Part shown: piece after piece, positions 1 through 6,943 of the stretch | Layout of the letters: every line of letters starts with the position of its first letter | Position numbering within the stretch: the first letter of the stretch is position 1 | Assembly (NCBI GenBank): GCA_937871985.1 | Contig: CALMPB010000393.1 | Coordinates: 1 to 17,247, forward strand | DNA length: 17,247 nucleotides | Reading direction: 5' to 3' | From: an uncultured Burkholderiaceae bacterium | Lineage (GTDB): Bacteria > Pseudomonadota > Gammaproteobacteria > Burkholderiales > Burkholderiaceae | The notes under the pieces: model-generated | Told to the model about the DNA's origin: nothing | Seen by the model: the letters and a program-made list of their open reading frames with translations, nothing else | The model's database searches: none | Made by a program: the position numbers and the translations under genes

Positions 1-272
1 TGGAGCCTTCGCAGGCGGCCCAGGCCTGGCTGGATCTGATCGAACGTTGCGACGGCTTGCGCAAGCCGGATCGTTTTCTTGGCCTGATCGAGACTGCGCA
101 GTGCGTGCTGGAAGGCGTGGACGCCCAAGCCTGGAGCCAACGCCTGCAGGTTGTGCGCGGCATCGATGCGGGCGCAATTGCCAAAGCCTGCAAGGGCGGG
201 CCCGAGCAAATCAAGACGGCCTTGAAAGAGGCCAGGCTGAAGGCGCTGGCGGAAAGTGCGCTGCTTGGCTGA
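1..272 (+). CDS. cca: Multifunctional CCA protein (tRNA nucleotidyltransferase), C-terminal fragment
   Basis: This is the 3' end of a gene that starts upstream of the window; codons are read from base 3 and about 89 residues remain before the TGA. The CCA protein adds or repairs the 3' CCA tail of tRNAs in the cytoplasm. The fragment has the C-terminal helical tail of the long proteobacterial form. The segment WLDLIERCDGLRKPDRF resembles the LDVCDAWRKPQRV region of the E. coli protein, and the stretch VVRGIDAGAIAKACKGGPEQ resembles its VAQSVPTKAVVEAGFKG region. The nucleotidyltransferase and HD domains lie outside the window, so their integrity cannot be judged. It converges on the IclR gene with a 35-bp gap that holds no clear terminator. 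Identification rests on remembered similarity of the tail only. Confidence 0.8.
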   Translation, partial: EPSQAAQAWLDLIERCDGLRKPDRFLGLIETAQCVLEGVDAQAWSQRLQVVRGIDAGAIAKACKGGPEQIKTALKEARLKALAESALLG

Positions 273-307
273 TTCGGGTACCTAGCTTCGGCGCTATGGC
301 TGCTGTT

Positions 308-1096
308 TCAGGCCGCCCCACATTGCTGAGAGACGTGTAGCGCGAATTTGCGCAATTCCGTGGCGGGCTGGCCCTGGGCCGATACGTCGAGCTGGTTGCT
401 CGGGCCTATGACGTTGATCGAAGCGATCAGCGACCCGCGATGGTCGAGCAGCGGCACGGCCACCGAACCGAAGCCGGGCAGCTTGCTTTCGCGAACCGAC
501 GCGCAGCCGTTGCTCCGGACTTCCTTCAATATTTTTTCCACGTCGGGTTTGGTGGCTCCTGTGCGCTTGTATTCGGCCAGTTCGCGGGCCAGGATTTCCG
601 CATAGCGTTCGCGCGGCATGTACGCCATGAATGTGCGCCCCGTGGCCGTGCCGATCAAGGGCACGGTCATGCCCAGGCGTAATTCGAATGGGCTGCTGCG
701 GGCCCCATCCAGCTTGTCCACCACCACGGGGCCGAAGTCTCCCCAGACGCACAGGCAGGTTGTTTCATTCAGCGCCAGTTGCAGCGATTCCAGGTGGGCG
801 CGGGCGATTTCAAGCGCGCAGACGCGATTCATGGCGGAAAGCCCCAGGCGCACCGATGTGGCCCCCAGGTCGTAGTGGCCGCCATCCCCCTTTTGTTGAA
901 TGAGCCCAAGCCGGACGAAGCTGATCAGGTAGCCGCGGGCCTTGCTGGTCGACATGCCGGTCAGGCGCGACAGCTCGGTCAGCGAGAGCGCCGAGCCGGC
1001 GTCCATCAGGGCGAGGATGAGCTTGAATCCCAGTTCCACGGACTGGATGCCCACTTGCTTGGGAGGCGCGGCGGATTTGGGCTTGGCTGGTGTCAT
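308..1096 (-). CDS. IclR-family transcriptional regulator
   Basis: A 262-residue protein of normal IclR length. The N-terminal winged helix-turn-helix spans roughly residues 15-75 (LSLTELSRLTGMSTSKARGY is the HTH core). A GAF-like effector domain follows, with the family hallmarks GRTFMAYMP near residue 150 and an ending of the type GSVAVPLLDHRGSLIASINV. IclR proteins bind aromatic or other carboxylic acids and repress or activate a neighbouring catabolic operon. It is divergent from the Rieske oxygenase gene with 115 bp between the starts, so it most likely controls that operon and itself. The start is the first Met giving a normal-length N terminus; no strong ribosome site precedes it. The effector cannot be deduced. 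Confidence 0.9.
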   Translation of the reverse strand: MTPAKPKSAAPPKQVGIQSVELGFKLILALMDAGSALSLTELSRLTGMSTSKARGYLISFVRLGLIQQKGDGGHYDLGATSVRLGLSAMNRVCALEIARAHLESLQLALNETTCLCVWGDFGPVVVDKLDGARSSPFELRLGMTVPLIGTATGRTFMAYMPRERYAEILARELAEYKRTGATKPDVEKILKEVRSNGCASVRESKLPGFGSVAVPLLDHRGSLIASINVIGPSNQLDVSAQGQPATELRKFALHVSQQCGAA

Positions 1097-1131
1097 GGCT
1101 ATGTGCGTGGTTTGCCTGGATTGAAGCCATG

Positions 1132-1161
1132 ATTATCACCTAAATTTTTACTTGACAGTAT
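1132..1161 (-). promoter_or_regulatory. Possible promoter of the iclR-type gene
   Basis: On the minus strand a GATAAT hexamer (plus-strand 1132-1137) fits a sigma-70 -10 box and would give a leader of about 30 nt. The matching -35 region, around 1154-1161, is poor and lies on the same bases as the -35 and spacer of the oppositely directed Rieske promoter. The two polymerases would then exclude each other. This is inference from weak motifs. Confidence 0.3.
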
Positions 1162-1181
1162 TGAAACGATTTAACTATATT
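1152..1181 (+). promoter_or_regulatory. Sigma-70 promoter of the Rieske oxygenase operon
   Basis: TTGACA (1152-1157) is a perfect -35 box, followed by an 18-bp spacer and TATATT (1176-1181), five of six matches to TATAAT. Transcription would start near 1188, leaving a short leader of about 24 nt before the ATG at 1212. The region is AT-rich against its GC-rich surroundings. The spacer contains a loose match to the IclR-type operator pattern (TTGAAACGATTTAAC, 1161-1175), too imperfect to call a site. Confidence 0.75.
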
Positions 1182-1211
1182 GATAAAAAGAAAATGTACA
1201 GGAGAACGACG

Positions 1212-2267
1212 ATGGCTTGGCTGCGCAACTGCTGGTATGTCGCCATGTGGGCTCAGGACCTTAAGGCTGGCGCCCTGGAATCGCGCACCATCATCGGCGA
1301 GAACATCGTGCTGTACCGCTGCGCGGACGGTTCCATCGCTGCCTTGCAGAATCGGTGTCCGCATCGATTCGCGCCGCTGCACATGGGCAAGCTGGGCGCC
1401 GACGGCTGTACCTTGCGTTGCGGCTACCACGGCCTGGAGTTCGGCCCCGACGGGCAATGCGTTGGAAACCCGCACGGCGAAGGCCGCATCCCGCCGGCGT
1501 TGGCCGTGAAAAGCTATGCGGCGGTCGAGAAGCACAGCCTGGTCTGGGTATGGATGGGCGATCGCACTCCGGACGAGGCCGCCATCCCCGATTACTCGCT
1601 TCTGGATGCCGCCGATCAAAGCACCACGAGCGCGCGCGATTGCCTGCAGATGGACGTCGACTATCGCCTCATCGTCGATAACCTCCTGGATCTGAGCCAT
1701 GTTTCCTTTTTGCACGACGGCATTCTCGGCAACGAGGAAACCATTCGCGCCGACATCCAGGCCGAAGAACGCGACGATACGGTAACGGTCAGCCGCTATA
1801 TGCCGGACGTCCCGCCTCCCGAGCTGTTCGACATGTTGTTCCGCCGCGACGGCCGGCACGTCGACCTGTGGGCGTCGATGCGCTGGAACGCGCCGGCCTG
1901 TCTGCTCAACGACGCGGGCGTCAAGGCGGTGGGCGACGAGCGGCGCAACGGCACGGGCATCTTCGGCATTCATATTCTGACGCCGCAGACCGAGCGTTCC
2001 ACGCTGTATCACTTTGCCGCGGTCAGGCAGAACCCCATTGCCTTTCCCCCCGACGAGGCGCAGGGCATAGCCCGGCGCCTGACCGAGTTGCGCCGCTATG
2101 CCTTCGCCGAACAGGACGAACCCATGATCCGGGCCCAGCAAGCCGTGATCGATGGCGCCGACGGCCCCCTGGAGCCGGTGCTTTTGCCCATCGACGTGGG
2201 GCCGGTGCGCTACAAGCGGATTCTTGAAAGATTGATTCAACAGGAAGCCCTGCCGCACAGGGCGTAA
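1212..2267 (+). CDS. Rieske non-heme iron oxygenase, VanA-like (aromatic O-demethylase/hydroxylase oxygenase component)
   Basis: A 351-residue oxygenase of the vanillate demethylase (VanA) type. The Rieske [2Fe-2S] ligands are visible as NRCPH (Cys49, His51) and CGYH (Cys70, His73). The catalytic mononuclear iron site shows as DNLLDLSHVSFLH with His163 and His168. It would hydroxylate or O-demethylate an aromatic acid in the cytoplasm, using electrons from a separate ferredoxin reductase. No such reductase (VanB type) is encoded nearby. The ATG at 1212 is chosen because CAGGAGA lies just upstream and MAWLRNCWYVA is the usual N terminus of this group; starts further upstream (1152, 1194) would fall in the promoter or lack a ribosome site. 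The binding-protein gene follows after 43 bp and is probably cotranscribed. Substrate unknown. Confidence 0.9.
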   Translation: MAWLRNCWYVAMWAQDLKAGALESRTIIGENIVLYRCADGSIAALQNRCPHRFAPLHMGKLGADGCTLRCGYHGLEFGPDGQCVGNPHGEGRIPPALAVKSYAAVEKHSLVWVWMGDRTPDEAAIPDYSLLDAADQSTTSARDCLQMDVDYRLIVDNLLDLSHVSFLHDGILGNEETIRADIQAEERDDTVTVSRYMPDVPPPELFDMLFRRDGRHVDLWASMRWNAPACLLNDAGVKAVGDERRNGTGIFGIHILTPQTERSTLYHFAAVRQNPIAFPPDEAQGIARRLTELRRYAFAEQDEPMIRAQQAVIDGADGPLEPVLLPIDVGPVRYKRILERLIQQEALPHRA

Positions 2268-2310
2268 AGAAGCCATGACACTGGCCATACAACGACAACG
2301 GAGACAAAAC

Positions 2311-3480
2311 ATGAAACGACTCGTAGCGACGGCCCTGGCATTCGGCGCCATGGCAATCAGTCAAGGCGCCATGGCGCAGATAAAGATAGGGATCAGCGTG
2401 TCCGAGACGGGGCCGGCCGCTTCGCTGGGCAAGGTCGAGAAAAACGCCTTGCAGATGCTGCCGTCCAAGGTGGACGGCGTCGATGTGAAATACATCATCC
2501 TGGACGATGCCTCGGATACGACGGCCGCCGTCAGGAATGCCAGGAAGCTGGTCAGCGAAGACCACGTGGATGCGATCATCGGCTCCACGACCACCCCGAA
2601 CTGTCTTGCCATGACGGAAGTGGCCGCTGAAAGCGGTACTCCGTTGCTGGCCATGGGCGGGGGCGCCGCCATCGTCGCACCCATGGACAGCAAGAAAAAA
2701 TGGGTGTTCAAGGCTGTGCAGAACGATGCCATGATGGTGGCCGCCATCGTCCAGCACATGGCCGCCACGGGCGCGAAGAAGATCGGCTATATCGGCTTTT
2801 CGGACGCCACGGGCGAAGGCTATTGGAATGCGCTGGTTCCTCTGGCCGCCAAGGCCGGCCTGCAGATCGTCGCGAACGAACGGTATCAGCGCACCGACAC
2901 CAGCGTTACCGGGCAGACCTTGAAGCTCATGGCCGCCAAGCCGGACGCCATCTTGATCGCCGCTTCGGGCACGCCCGCTGCGCTGCCGCAAAAAGCGCTG
3001 AAAGAGCGCGGCTACGCGGGCAAGATCTATCAGACGCACGGCGTGGCCAATAACGATTTCCTGCGCGTGTGCGGCAAGGATTGCGAAGGCACCTACCTTC
3101 CCATCGGCCCCTTGCTGGTTGCCGAGCAACTGCCCGACAGCGTGACTTTCAAGCCGGTTTCCCTCGACGTGGTCTCGCGCTACGAAAAAGCATACGGGGC
3201 CGGATCCCGCTCCACCTTCATTTCGAATGCCTACGACAGCTTCCTGCTTTTGCAGAACGCCTTCCCCGCGGCCTTGAAAAAAGCGAAGCCGGGCACCGCC
3301 GAGTTCCGCGCCGCGTTGCGGGACAGCCTCGAGGCGACCCGCGATTTCAGCGGCACGCAAGGGGTCTACAACATGACGCCCACCGACCATGTCGGCCTGG
3401 ACGACCGTGCGCGCGTCATCGTGCGGATCCATGACGGGCATTGGGTGCTGGCCGCGTCCGACGGCCAGGCCAAGCCGTAA
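2311..3480 (+). CDS. Liv-type ABC transporter periplasmic binding protein (Sec-exported)
   Basis: A 389-residue type I periplasmic binding protein (Peripla_BP_6 / LivK family). MKRLVATALAFGAMA forms a Sec signal peptide with probable cleavage after AMA at residue 22, leaving a mature N terminus QIKIGISVSETGPAASLGK, typical of the family. Two alpha/beta lobes follow; Cys residues in RVCGKDCEG could form a disulfide. It would bind a branched-chain or aromatic carboxylate in the periplasm and pass it to a LivHM permease. The ATG at 2311 follows GGAGA at 2300-2304, whereas an in-frame ATG at 2275 would add a charged extension before the signal peptide. It follows the Rieske gene and converges on livM with a 15-bp gap. 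No permease lies in its own operon, so it may share the LivHMGF system encoded opposite. Confidence 0.9.
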   Translation: MKRLVATALAFGAMAISQGAMAQIKIGISVSETGPAASLGKVEKNALQMLPSKVDGVDVKYIILDDASDTTAAVRNARKLVSEDHVDAIIGSTTTPNCLAMTEVAAESGTPLLAMGGGAAIVAPMDSKKKWVFKAVQNDAMMVAAIVQHMAATGAKKIGYIGFSDATGEGYWNALVPLAAKAGLQIVANERYQRTDTSVTGQTLKLMAAKPDAILIAASGTPAALPQKALKERGYAGKIYQTHGVANNDFLRVCGKDCEGTYLPIGPLLVAEQLPDSVTFKPVSLDVVSRYEKAYGAGSRSTFISNAYDSFLLLQNAFPAALKKAKPGTAEFRAALRDSLEATRDFSGTQGVYNMTPTDHVGLDDRARVIVRIHDGHWVLAASDGQAKP

Positions 3481-3495
3481 AGGCGCGGCGGGGCT

Positions 3496-4509
3496 CTACT
3501 TGGGGCTTTCCTTAAGCAACTGCACGCGCCGCTGCACCGGGAAGAAGCGCAGGTCGTAGCGCTGTTGTATGGAGCCCCAGATTCCCTTGGGCCATTTCAT
3601 CATGATGACGATGGCAACCAGGCCCAGCACCATCAAGTACCAAGTGCCGTAGTCGGCCAGCAGGCTGCGCATGCCGAAGAAGACCAGCGTGCCGATGATG
3701 GGCCCCTCGATGGTGCCGATGCCGCCTATCACGACGATGAAGATGGGAAACACGACCCAGTTCAGGTCGAACGCCGCGGTGGGCGAAATGCGCAGCGCGT
3801 TCAGGTAGTACAGGGCGCCGACCAGGCCGGTGCCGAACGCCGCCAGGATGAAGACGCAGAACTTGACGCGCTTGACGTTGATGCCCTGGCTTTCGGAGGC
3901 CGCCTCGCTGTCGCGGATGGCGGTCAGCGCGATGCCGAACCGCGAACGCAGCAGCCAGTACATCAGGGCGATGAAGCCGACGGTGATGGCCACCGCGATC
4001 CAGAAAGTGACGGATTCGCGGAATGCCTTGGGGATGCCGCGCATGGCGGTCAGGCTTTGTCCCGATCCGCCGCCCAGCAGCGGCGCGTTCGAAATGGCCA
4101 GGCGGTAGATCTCGGCGACCACCCAGGTTCCCACCGCAAAGTAGCCGCCCTTCAGGCGAAACACGATGGCGGCGGTGGGGATGGCGATGACGGCGGCGAT
4201 GACGCCGCCAAGCAGAATGGACACGAAGGGGTTGATGCCCATGTGGTTGGCGGCAAGGAACAGCCCGTAGGCGCCCAGGCCCACGAAGGCCTGCTGGCCG
4301 ATGGAGATCAGGCCGCCGTAGCCGGCCAGCAGATTCCACATTTGCGCCAGCACCAGGTAGCACATGGCTTCGACCAGAAGCCGCATGAGGCTGGGCTGGG
4401 CCCAGAAAGGCAGGGACACCAGCAAGGCAATGCAGAGCACGGCGACGACTATGCCCGCCTGGCTGGCCCGGGTCTTGCGCTGAACCGTATAGCGAATGGG
4501 TGGGTGCAT
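3496..4509 (-). CDS. livM: Liv-type ABC transporter permease, LivM family
   Basis: A 337-residue inner-membrane permease (BPD_transp_2 family). It has a basic N terminus and about eight to ten hydrophobic segments, with the family signature LLAGYGGLISIGQQAFVGLG near residues 60-80. The cytoplasmic loop RSRFGIALTAIRDSEAASES is the EAA-like motif that contacts the ATPases. With LivH it forms the channel for the substrate delivered by a periplasmic binding protein. The start lies 4 bp after the livH stop codon, with AAGGA inside the end of livH as ribosome site, so the two are translationally linked. It is the last gene of the minus-strand operon. The substrate is more likely an aromatic or short carboxylic acid than leucine, judged only from the neighbouring oxygenases. 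Confidence 0.92.
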   Translation of the reverse strand: MHPPIRYTVQRKTRASQAGIVVAVLCIALLVSLPFWAQPSLMRLLVEAMCYLVLAQMWNLLAGYGGLISIGQQAFVGLGAYGLFLAANHMGINPFVSILLGGVIAAVIAIPTAAIVFRLKGGYFAVGTWVVAEIYRLAISNAPLLGGGSGQSLTAMRGIPKAFRESVTFWIAVAITVGFIALMYWLLRSRFGIALTAIRDSEAASESQGINVKRVKFCVFILAAFGTGLVGALYYLNALRISPTAAFDLNWVVFPIFIVVIGGIGTIEGPIIGTLVFFGMRSLLADYGTWYLMVLGLVAIVIMMKWPKGIWGSIQQRYDLRFFPVQRRVQLLKESPK

Positions 4510-4513
4510 AGTG

Positions 4514-5377
4514 TTATGTCCTTGAAAACAGCCCGCTGGGCTTGAACAGCAAGACGGCCAGGAAGACGATGTGGCCGGTCATCAGCCCCCAGGCCGGGCC
4601 TATCATGAAGCCCAGGCCCTGCGCCACGCCAAGCAGCAGGGCGCCCGCGAACGTTCCCCACAGCGATCCCAGGCCGCCGATGACCACCGCTTCGAAGGCG
4701 TAGATGAGGAAGGTGGGGCCGGCGCCGGGGGTGACGGAGTTCTTCATGCCCATGAACACCCCGCCCACGGCCATGACGGCGAAGGCGATGCCCATGGCCA
4801 GGCCGTAGACGTGCAGATCCTTGATGCCCATGAGCTGGGCGGTGTCCCGGTCGTCCGACGTGGCGCGCAGGGTGATGCCCAGGGCCGTGCTCTTGAACAG
4901 CCGCGACAGGCCGGCGGTGATGGCCAGGGCGGCCGCCAGCGTGATGACGGGAAACACGCCGAGGCTGATCGGGCCGAACACCGTGAAGCTGGCGGTCGAC
5001 AAGCTGCCTATCGGCAGTACTTTTGCATCGGCCGAGAAGATTTCCAGCAAGCCGTTCTGGATGATGATGGACATGCCGAAGGTGATGAGCAGGGGCGGCA
5101 GGATGTCCTGGCCGAGCGCCTTGTTCAGGACCGCGCGCTGCAGCACGTAGCCCAGCCCGAACATGATCACGACGACGATGGGCAGCGCCGCGAACGGGTT
5201 CAGGCCGCTGGCCGAAATGATGACCAGGGCGATGTAGGCAGCCAGGGCGATGAAGTCGCCGTGCGCGATGTTGACCAGTTTCATGACGCCGTAGGCCAGG
5301 GACAGGCCGATGGCGAACAGCGCATAGACGCCTCCGGTCAAGGCGCCCTGCACGATGGCGTTTACCCATTCGAACAT
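4514..5377 (-). CDS. livH: Liv-type ABC transporter permease, LivH family
   Basis: A 287-residue inner-membrane permease of the BPD_transp_2 family, of typical LivH length. It opens with MFEWVNAIVQGALTGGVYAL and shows the diagnostic VNIAHGDFIALAAYIA segment near residues 35-50. The EAA-like loop FKSTALGITLRATSDDRDTA is near the middle, with several hydrophobic helices on either side. It pairs with LivM. The ATG at 5377 is preceded by GAGGAGA at good spacing. The 51-bp gap from livF holds an 11-bp hairpin (5400-5425). The use of gene symbols here reflects subunit family, not proven leucine transport. Confidence 0.92.
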   Translation of the reverse strand: MFEWVNAIVQGALTGGVYALFAIGLSLAYGVMKLVNIAHGDFIALAAYIALVIISASGLNPFAALPIVVVIMFGLGYVLQRAVLNKALGQDILPPLLITFGMSIIIQNGLLEIFSADAKVLPIGSLSTASFTVFGPISLGVFPVITLAAALAITAGLSRLFKSTALGITLRATSDDRDTAQLMGIKDLHVYGLAMGIAFAVMAVGGVFMGMKNSVTPGAGPTFLIYAFEAVVIGGLGSLWGTFAGALLLGVAQGLGFMIGPAWGLMTGHIVFLAVLLFKPSGLFSRT

Positions 5378-5399
5378 ATGTGTCTCCTCGTGTCGCTGC

Positions 5400-5425
5400 G
5401 CTGGCGGGCCGCGTGGCCGGCCAGC
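5400..5425 (-). promoter_or_regulatory. Hairpin in the livF-livH intercistronic gap
   Basis: Arms GCTGGCGGGCC (5400-5410) and GGCCGGCCAGC (5415-5425) pair over 10 of 11 positions around a 4-nt loop. In the minus-strand mRNA it begins 4 nt after the livF stop codon and is not followed by a U-run. It is therefore unlikely to be a terminator and may act as an mRNA stabiliser or processing site. GC-rich DNA forms such stems fairly often, so confidence is moderate. Confidence 0.45.
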
Positions 5426-5428
5426 CCG

Positions 5429-6121
5429 CTAGATGCCGAAATAGGCATCCGAAATTTGTTTCTTGCTGAGCTCGGCCGACTTTCCTGTCAGGGCCACTTT
5501 GCCGTGCATGAAGCAGTACAGACGGTCGGTCATGCGCTTGGCCATGTCGATGTCCTGCTCGACGATCAATGCCGACGTGCCGTCGCCGGTGATCTTGGGC
5601 AGGGCTTCGTAGATGTCCTTGACCACCACCGGCGCCAGTCCCAGGGATATTTCGTCGCAGATCAGCAGCTTGGGGTTGGACATCAGGGCGCGGCCGATGG
5701 CCACCATTTGCTGTTGGCCGCCCGAGAGCGTCAGCGCCGGGTTCTTGCGCTTTTCCACAAGGGTGGGAAACAGCCCGTACACGCGTTGCAGATTCCATGC
5801 CCCCGAACGTCCCGACATTTTGCCCACGAGCAGGTTTTCTTCGACGGACAGGCTGGGGAACAGGCGGCGGCCTTCGGGCACCATGGCGATTCCCATGGCG
5901 ACGATGTCGCTGGGGTGGACGCCGCCGATGGGCCGGCCGGCGAACGAAATGGTCTGAGGCTCCACCTTGATCTGGCCGCAGATGGATTTCAGGAACGTGG
6001 ACTTGCCCGCGCCGTTGGCGCCGATGATGGCGACCGACTCGCCCTCCCGCATGGAGAAATCGATGCCGAACAAGGCCTGGAAGTCGCCGTAGAAGGCTTC
6101 GAGGTTCTGGACGGTAATCAT
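5429..6121 (-). CDS. livF: Liv-type ABC transporter ATPase, LivF family
   Basis: A 230-residue ABC ATPase of typical LivF length. Walker A is GANGAGKST (residues 34-42), the signature is LSGGQQQMV (from residue 132), and Walker B is LLICDE (152-157). The usual switch histidine is replaced by Gln in VEQD (187-190), a known trait of LivF proteins. It hydrolyses ATP to drive the LivHM permease from the cytoplasmic side, as a heterodimer with LivG. Its ATG overlaps the livG stop in ATGA, and GGAGGTG in the end of livG is a strong ribosome site, so it is translationally coupled. The 51-bp gap to livH holds a hairpin. Confidence 0.93.
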   Translation of the reverse strand: MITVQNLEAFYGDFQALFGIDFSMREGESVAIIGANGAGKSTFLKSICGQIKVEPQTISFAGRPIGGVHPSDIVAMGIAMVPEGRRLFPSLSVEENLLVGKMSGRSGAWNLQRVYGLFPTLVEKRKNPALTLSGGQQQMVAIGRALMSNPKLLICDEISLGLAPVVVKDIYEALPKITGDGTSALIVEQDIDMAKRMTDRLYCFMHGKVALTGKSAELSKKQISDAYFGI

Positions 6122-6846
6122 GCCTGCACCTCCATGCCCATGTAGACGCGCTTGACCTCGGGGCTGTTCATGACTGTTTGCGGATCGCCTTCGGCCAGCT
6201 TTTGTCCGAAATTGATCACCAGCAGGCGCGTGGCGACGGCCATGAGCGCATGCACGACGTGTTCGATCCAGATGATGGAAACCCCTTGTTTGCGGATGTC
6301 GTTGACCATGTCGATCAATTGCAGGGCTTCCTGCTCGGTCAGGCCGCCGGCGATCTCGTCCAGCAGCAGGATTTTCGGCTGCGTGGCCAGGGCGCGCGCC
6401 AGCTCCAGCCTTTTGCGGTCGAGCAGCGTCAAGGCGCCGGCAAGGCGGTTCACTTTATCGAGCAGGCCTGTGCGGGCCAGTATCTCCATGCACAGGTCAT
6501 TGGCTTTCTGCCCCGCGCCGCCCGCGCCGAAGGTGGCGGCCACCAGCAGGTTCTCGAACACCGTCATGCCGCCGAAAGGCTGGGCGATCTGGTAGGAGCG
6601 CCCGATTCCCAGCCGGCACCGGCGATGGGCGGGCAGCCGGGTGATGTCGCTGTCTTCAAGGACGATGCGGCCGGTGTCGGCCCTGAGATCGCCGCTGACG
6701 AGGTTGAACATGGTGGTCTTGCCGGCGCCGTTGGGCCCCAGGATGCCAAGCGCTTCGCCCTGTTCGAGCTGAAAGCTGAGGTCGTCCGTCACCTTGAACG
6801 AGCCGAACGATTTCGATACGTTCTCGACGCGAAGAAGAGTGGTCAT
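6118..6846 (-). CDS. livG: Liv-type ABC transporter ATPase, LivG family
   Basis: A 242-residue ABC ATPase. Walker A is GPNGAGKTT (residues 37-45), Walker B with the D-loop is ILLLDEIAGGL, and the switch histidine is present in IEHVVHAL. The signature region reads LTLLDRKRLELARAL in place of the canonical LSGGQ. Similar degenerate signatures occur in LivG proteins, so function is probably kept, but it is noted as a deviation. LivF carries an intact LSGGQ. The start at 6846 is chosen over the ATG at 6873 because AAGGA lies 7 nt upstream and MTTLLRVENVSKSFG is the normal N terminus; the earlier ATG would lie in the upstream hairpin. It overlaps livF by 4 bp. Confidence 0.92.
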   Translation of the reverse strand: MTTLLRVENVSKSFGSFKVTDDLSFQLEQGEALGILGPNGAGKTTMFNLVSGDLRADTGRIVLEDSDITRLPAHRRCRLGIGRSYQIAQPFGGMTVFENLLVAATFGAGGAGQKANDLCMEILARTGLLDKVNRLAGALTLLDRKRLELARALATQPKILLLDEIAGGLTEQEALQLIDMVNDIRKQGVSIIWIEHVVHALMAVATRLLVINFGQKLAEGDPQTVMNSPEVKRVYMGMEVQA

Positions 6847-6860
6847 GGTTGTGTCCTTGC

Positions 6861-6888
6861 ATCCGCCCCGCATCGCCGCGGGGCGGAT
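6861..6888 (-). promoter_or_regulatory. Perfect 11-bp hairpin between the binding-protein gene and livG
   Basis: ATCCGCCCCGC (6861-6871) and GCGGGGCGGAT (6878-6888) are exact inverted repeats around a 6-nt loop. On the minus-strand mRNA the stem ends 2 nt before the livG ribosome site (AAGGA), and no U-run follows. Hairpins placed between a binding-protein gene and its transporter genes are known (malE-malF in E. coli) to protect the upstream mRNA and raise the binding-protein level. This one could also limit livG translation. The role is inference; the repeat is direct observation. Confidence 0.65.
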
Positions 6889-6943
6889 GTTCTTGCCGTG
6901 CCGTTTGGCGGGTTCGTTCGTGTGTTTTCAGCCAAACCGCGCA

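Noticed and set aside
1161..1175. IclR-like operator TTGAAACGATTTAAC in the Rieske promoter spacer
   Set aside because: Only about half the positions pair as an inverted repeat; in AT-rich promoter DNA this is within chance.
2023..3441. A 472-codon open frame on the minus strand opposite the Rieske and Sec-type binding-protein genes
   Set aside because: It spans two well-supported plus-strand genes, crosses their intergenic gap and shows no family motif.
4571..6145. A 524-codon open frame on the plus strand opposite livF and livH
   Set aside because: Its translation is Gln/Asp/Gly/His-rich with no recognisable domain, and the opposite strand encodes clear permease and ATPase genes. Long antisense frames are expected in GC-rich coding DNA.
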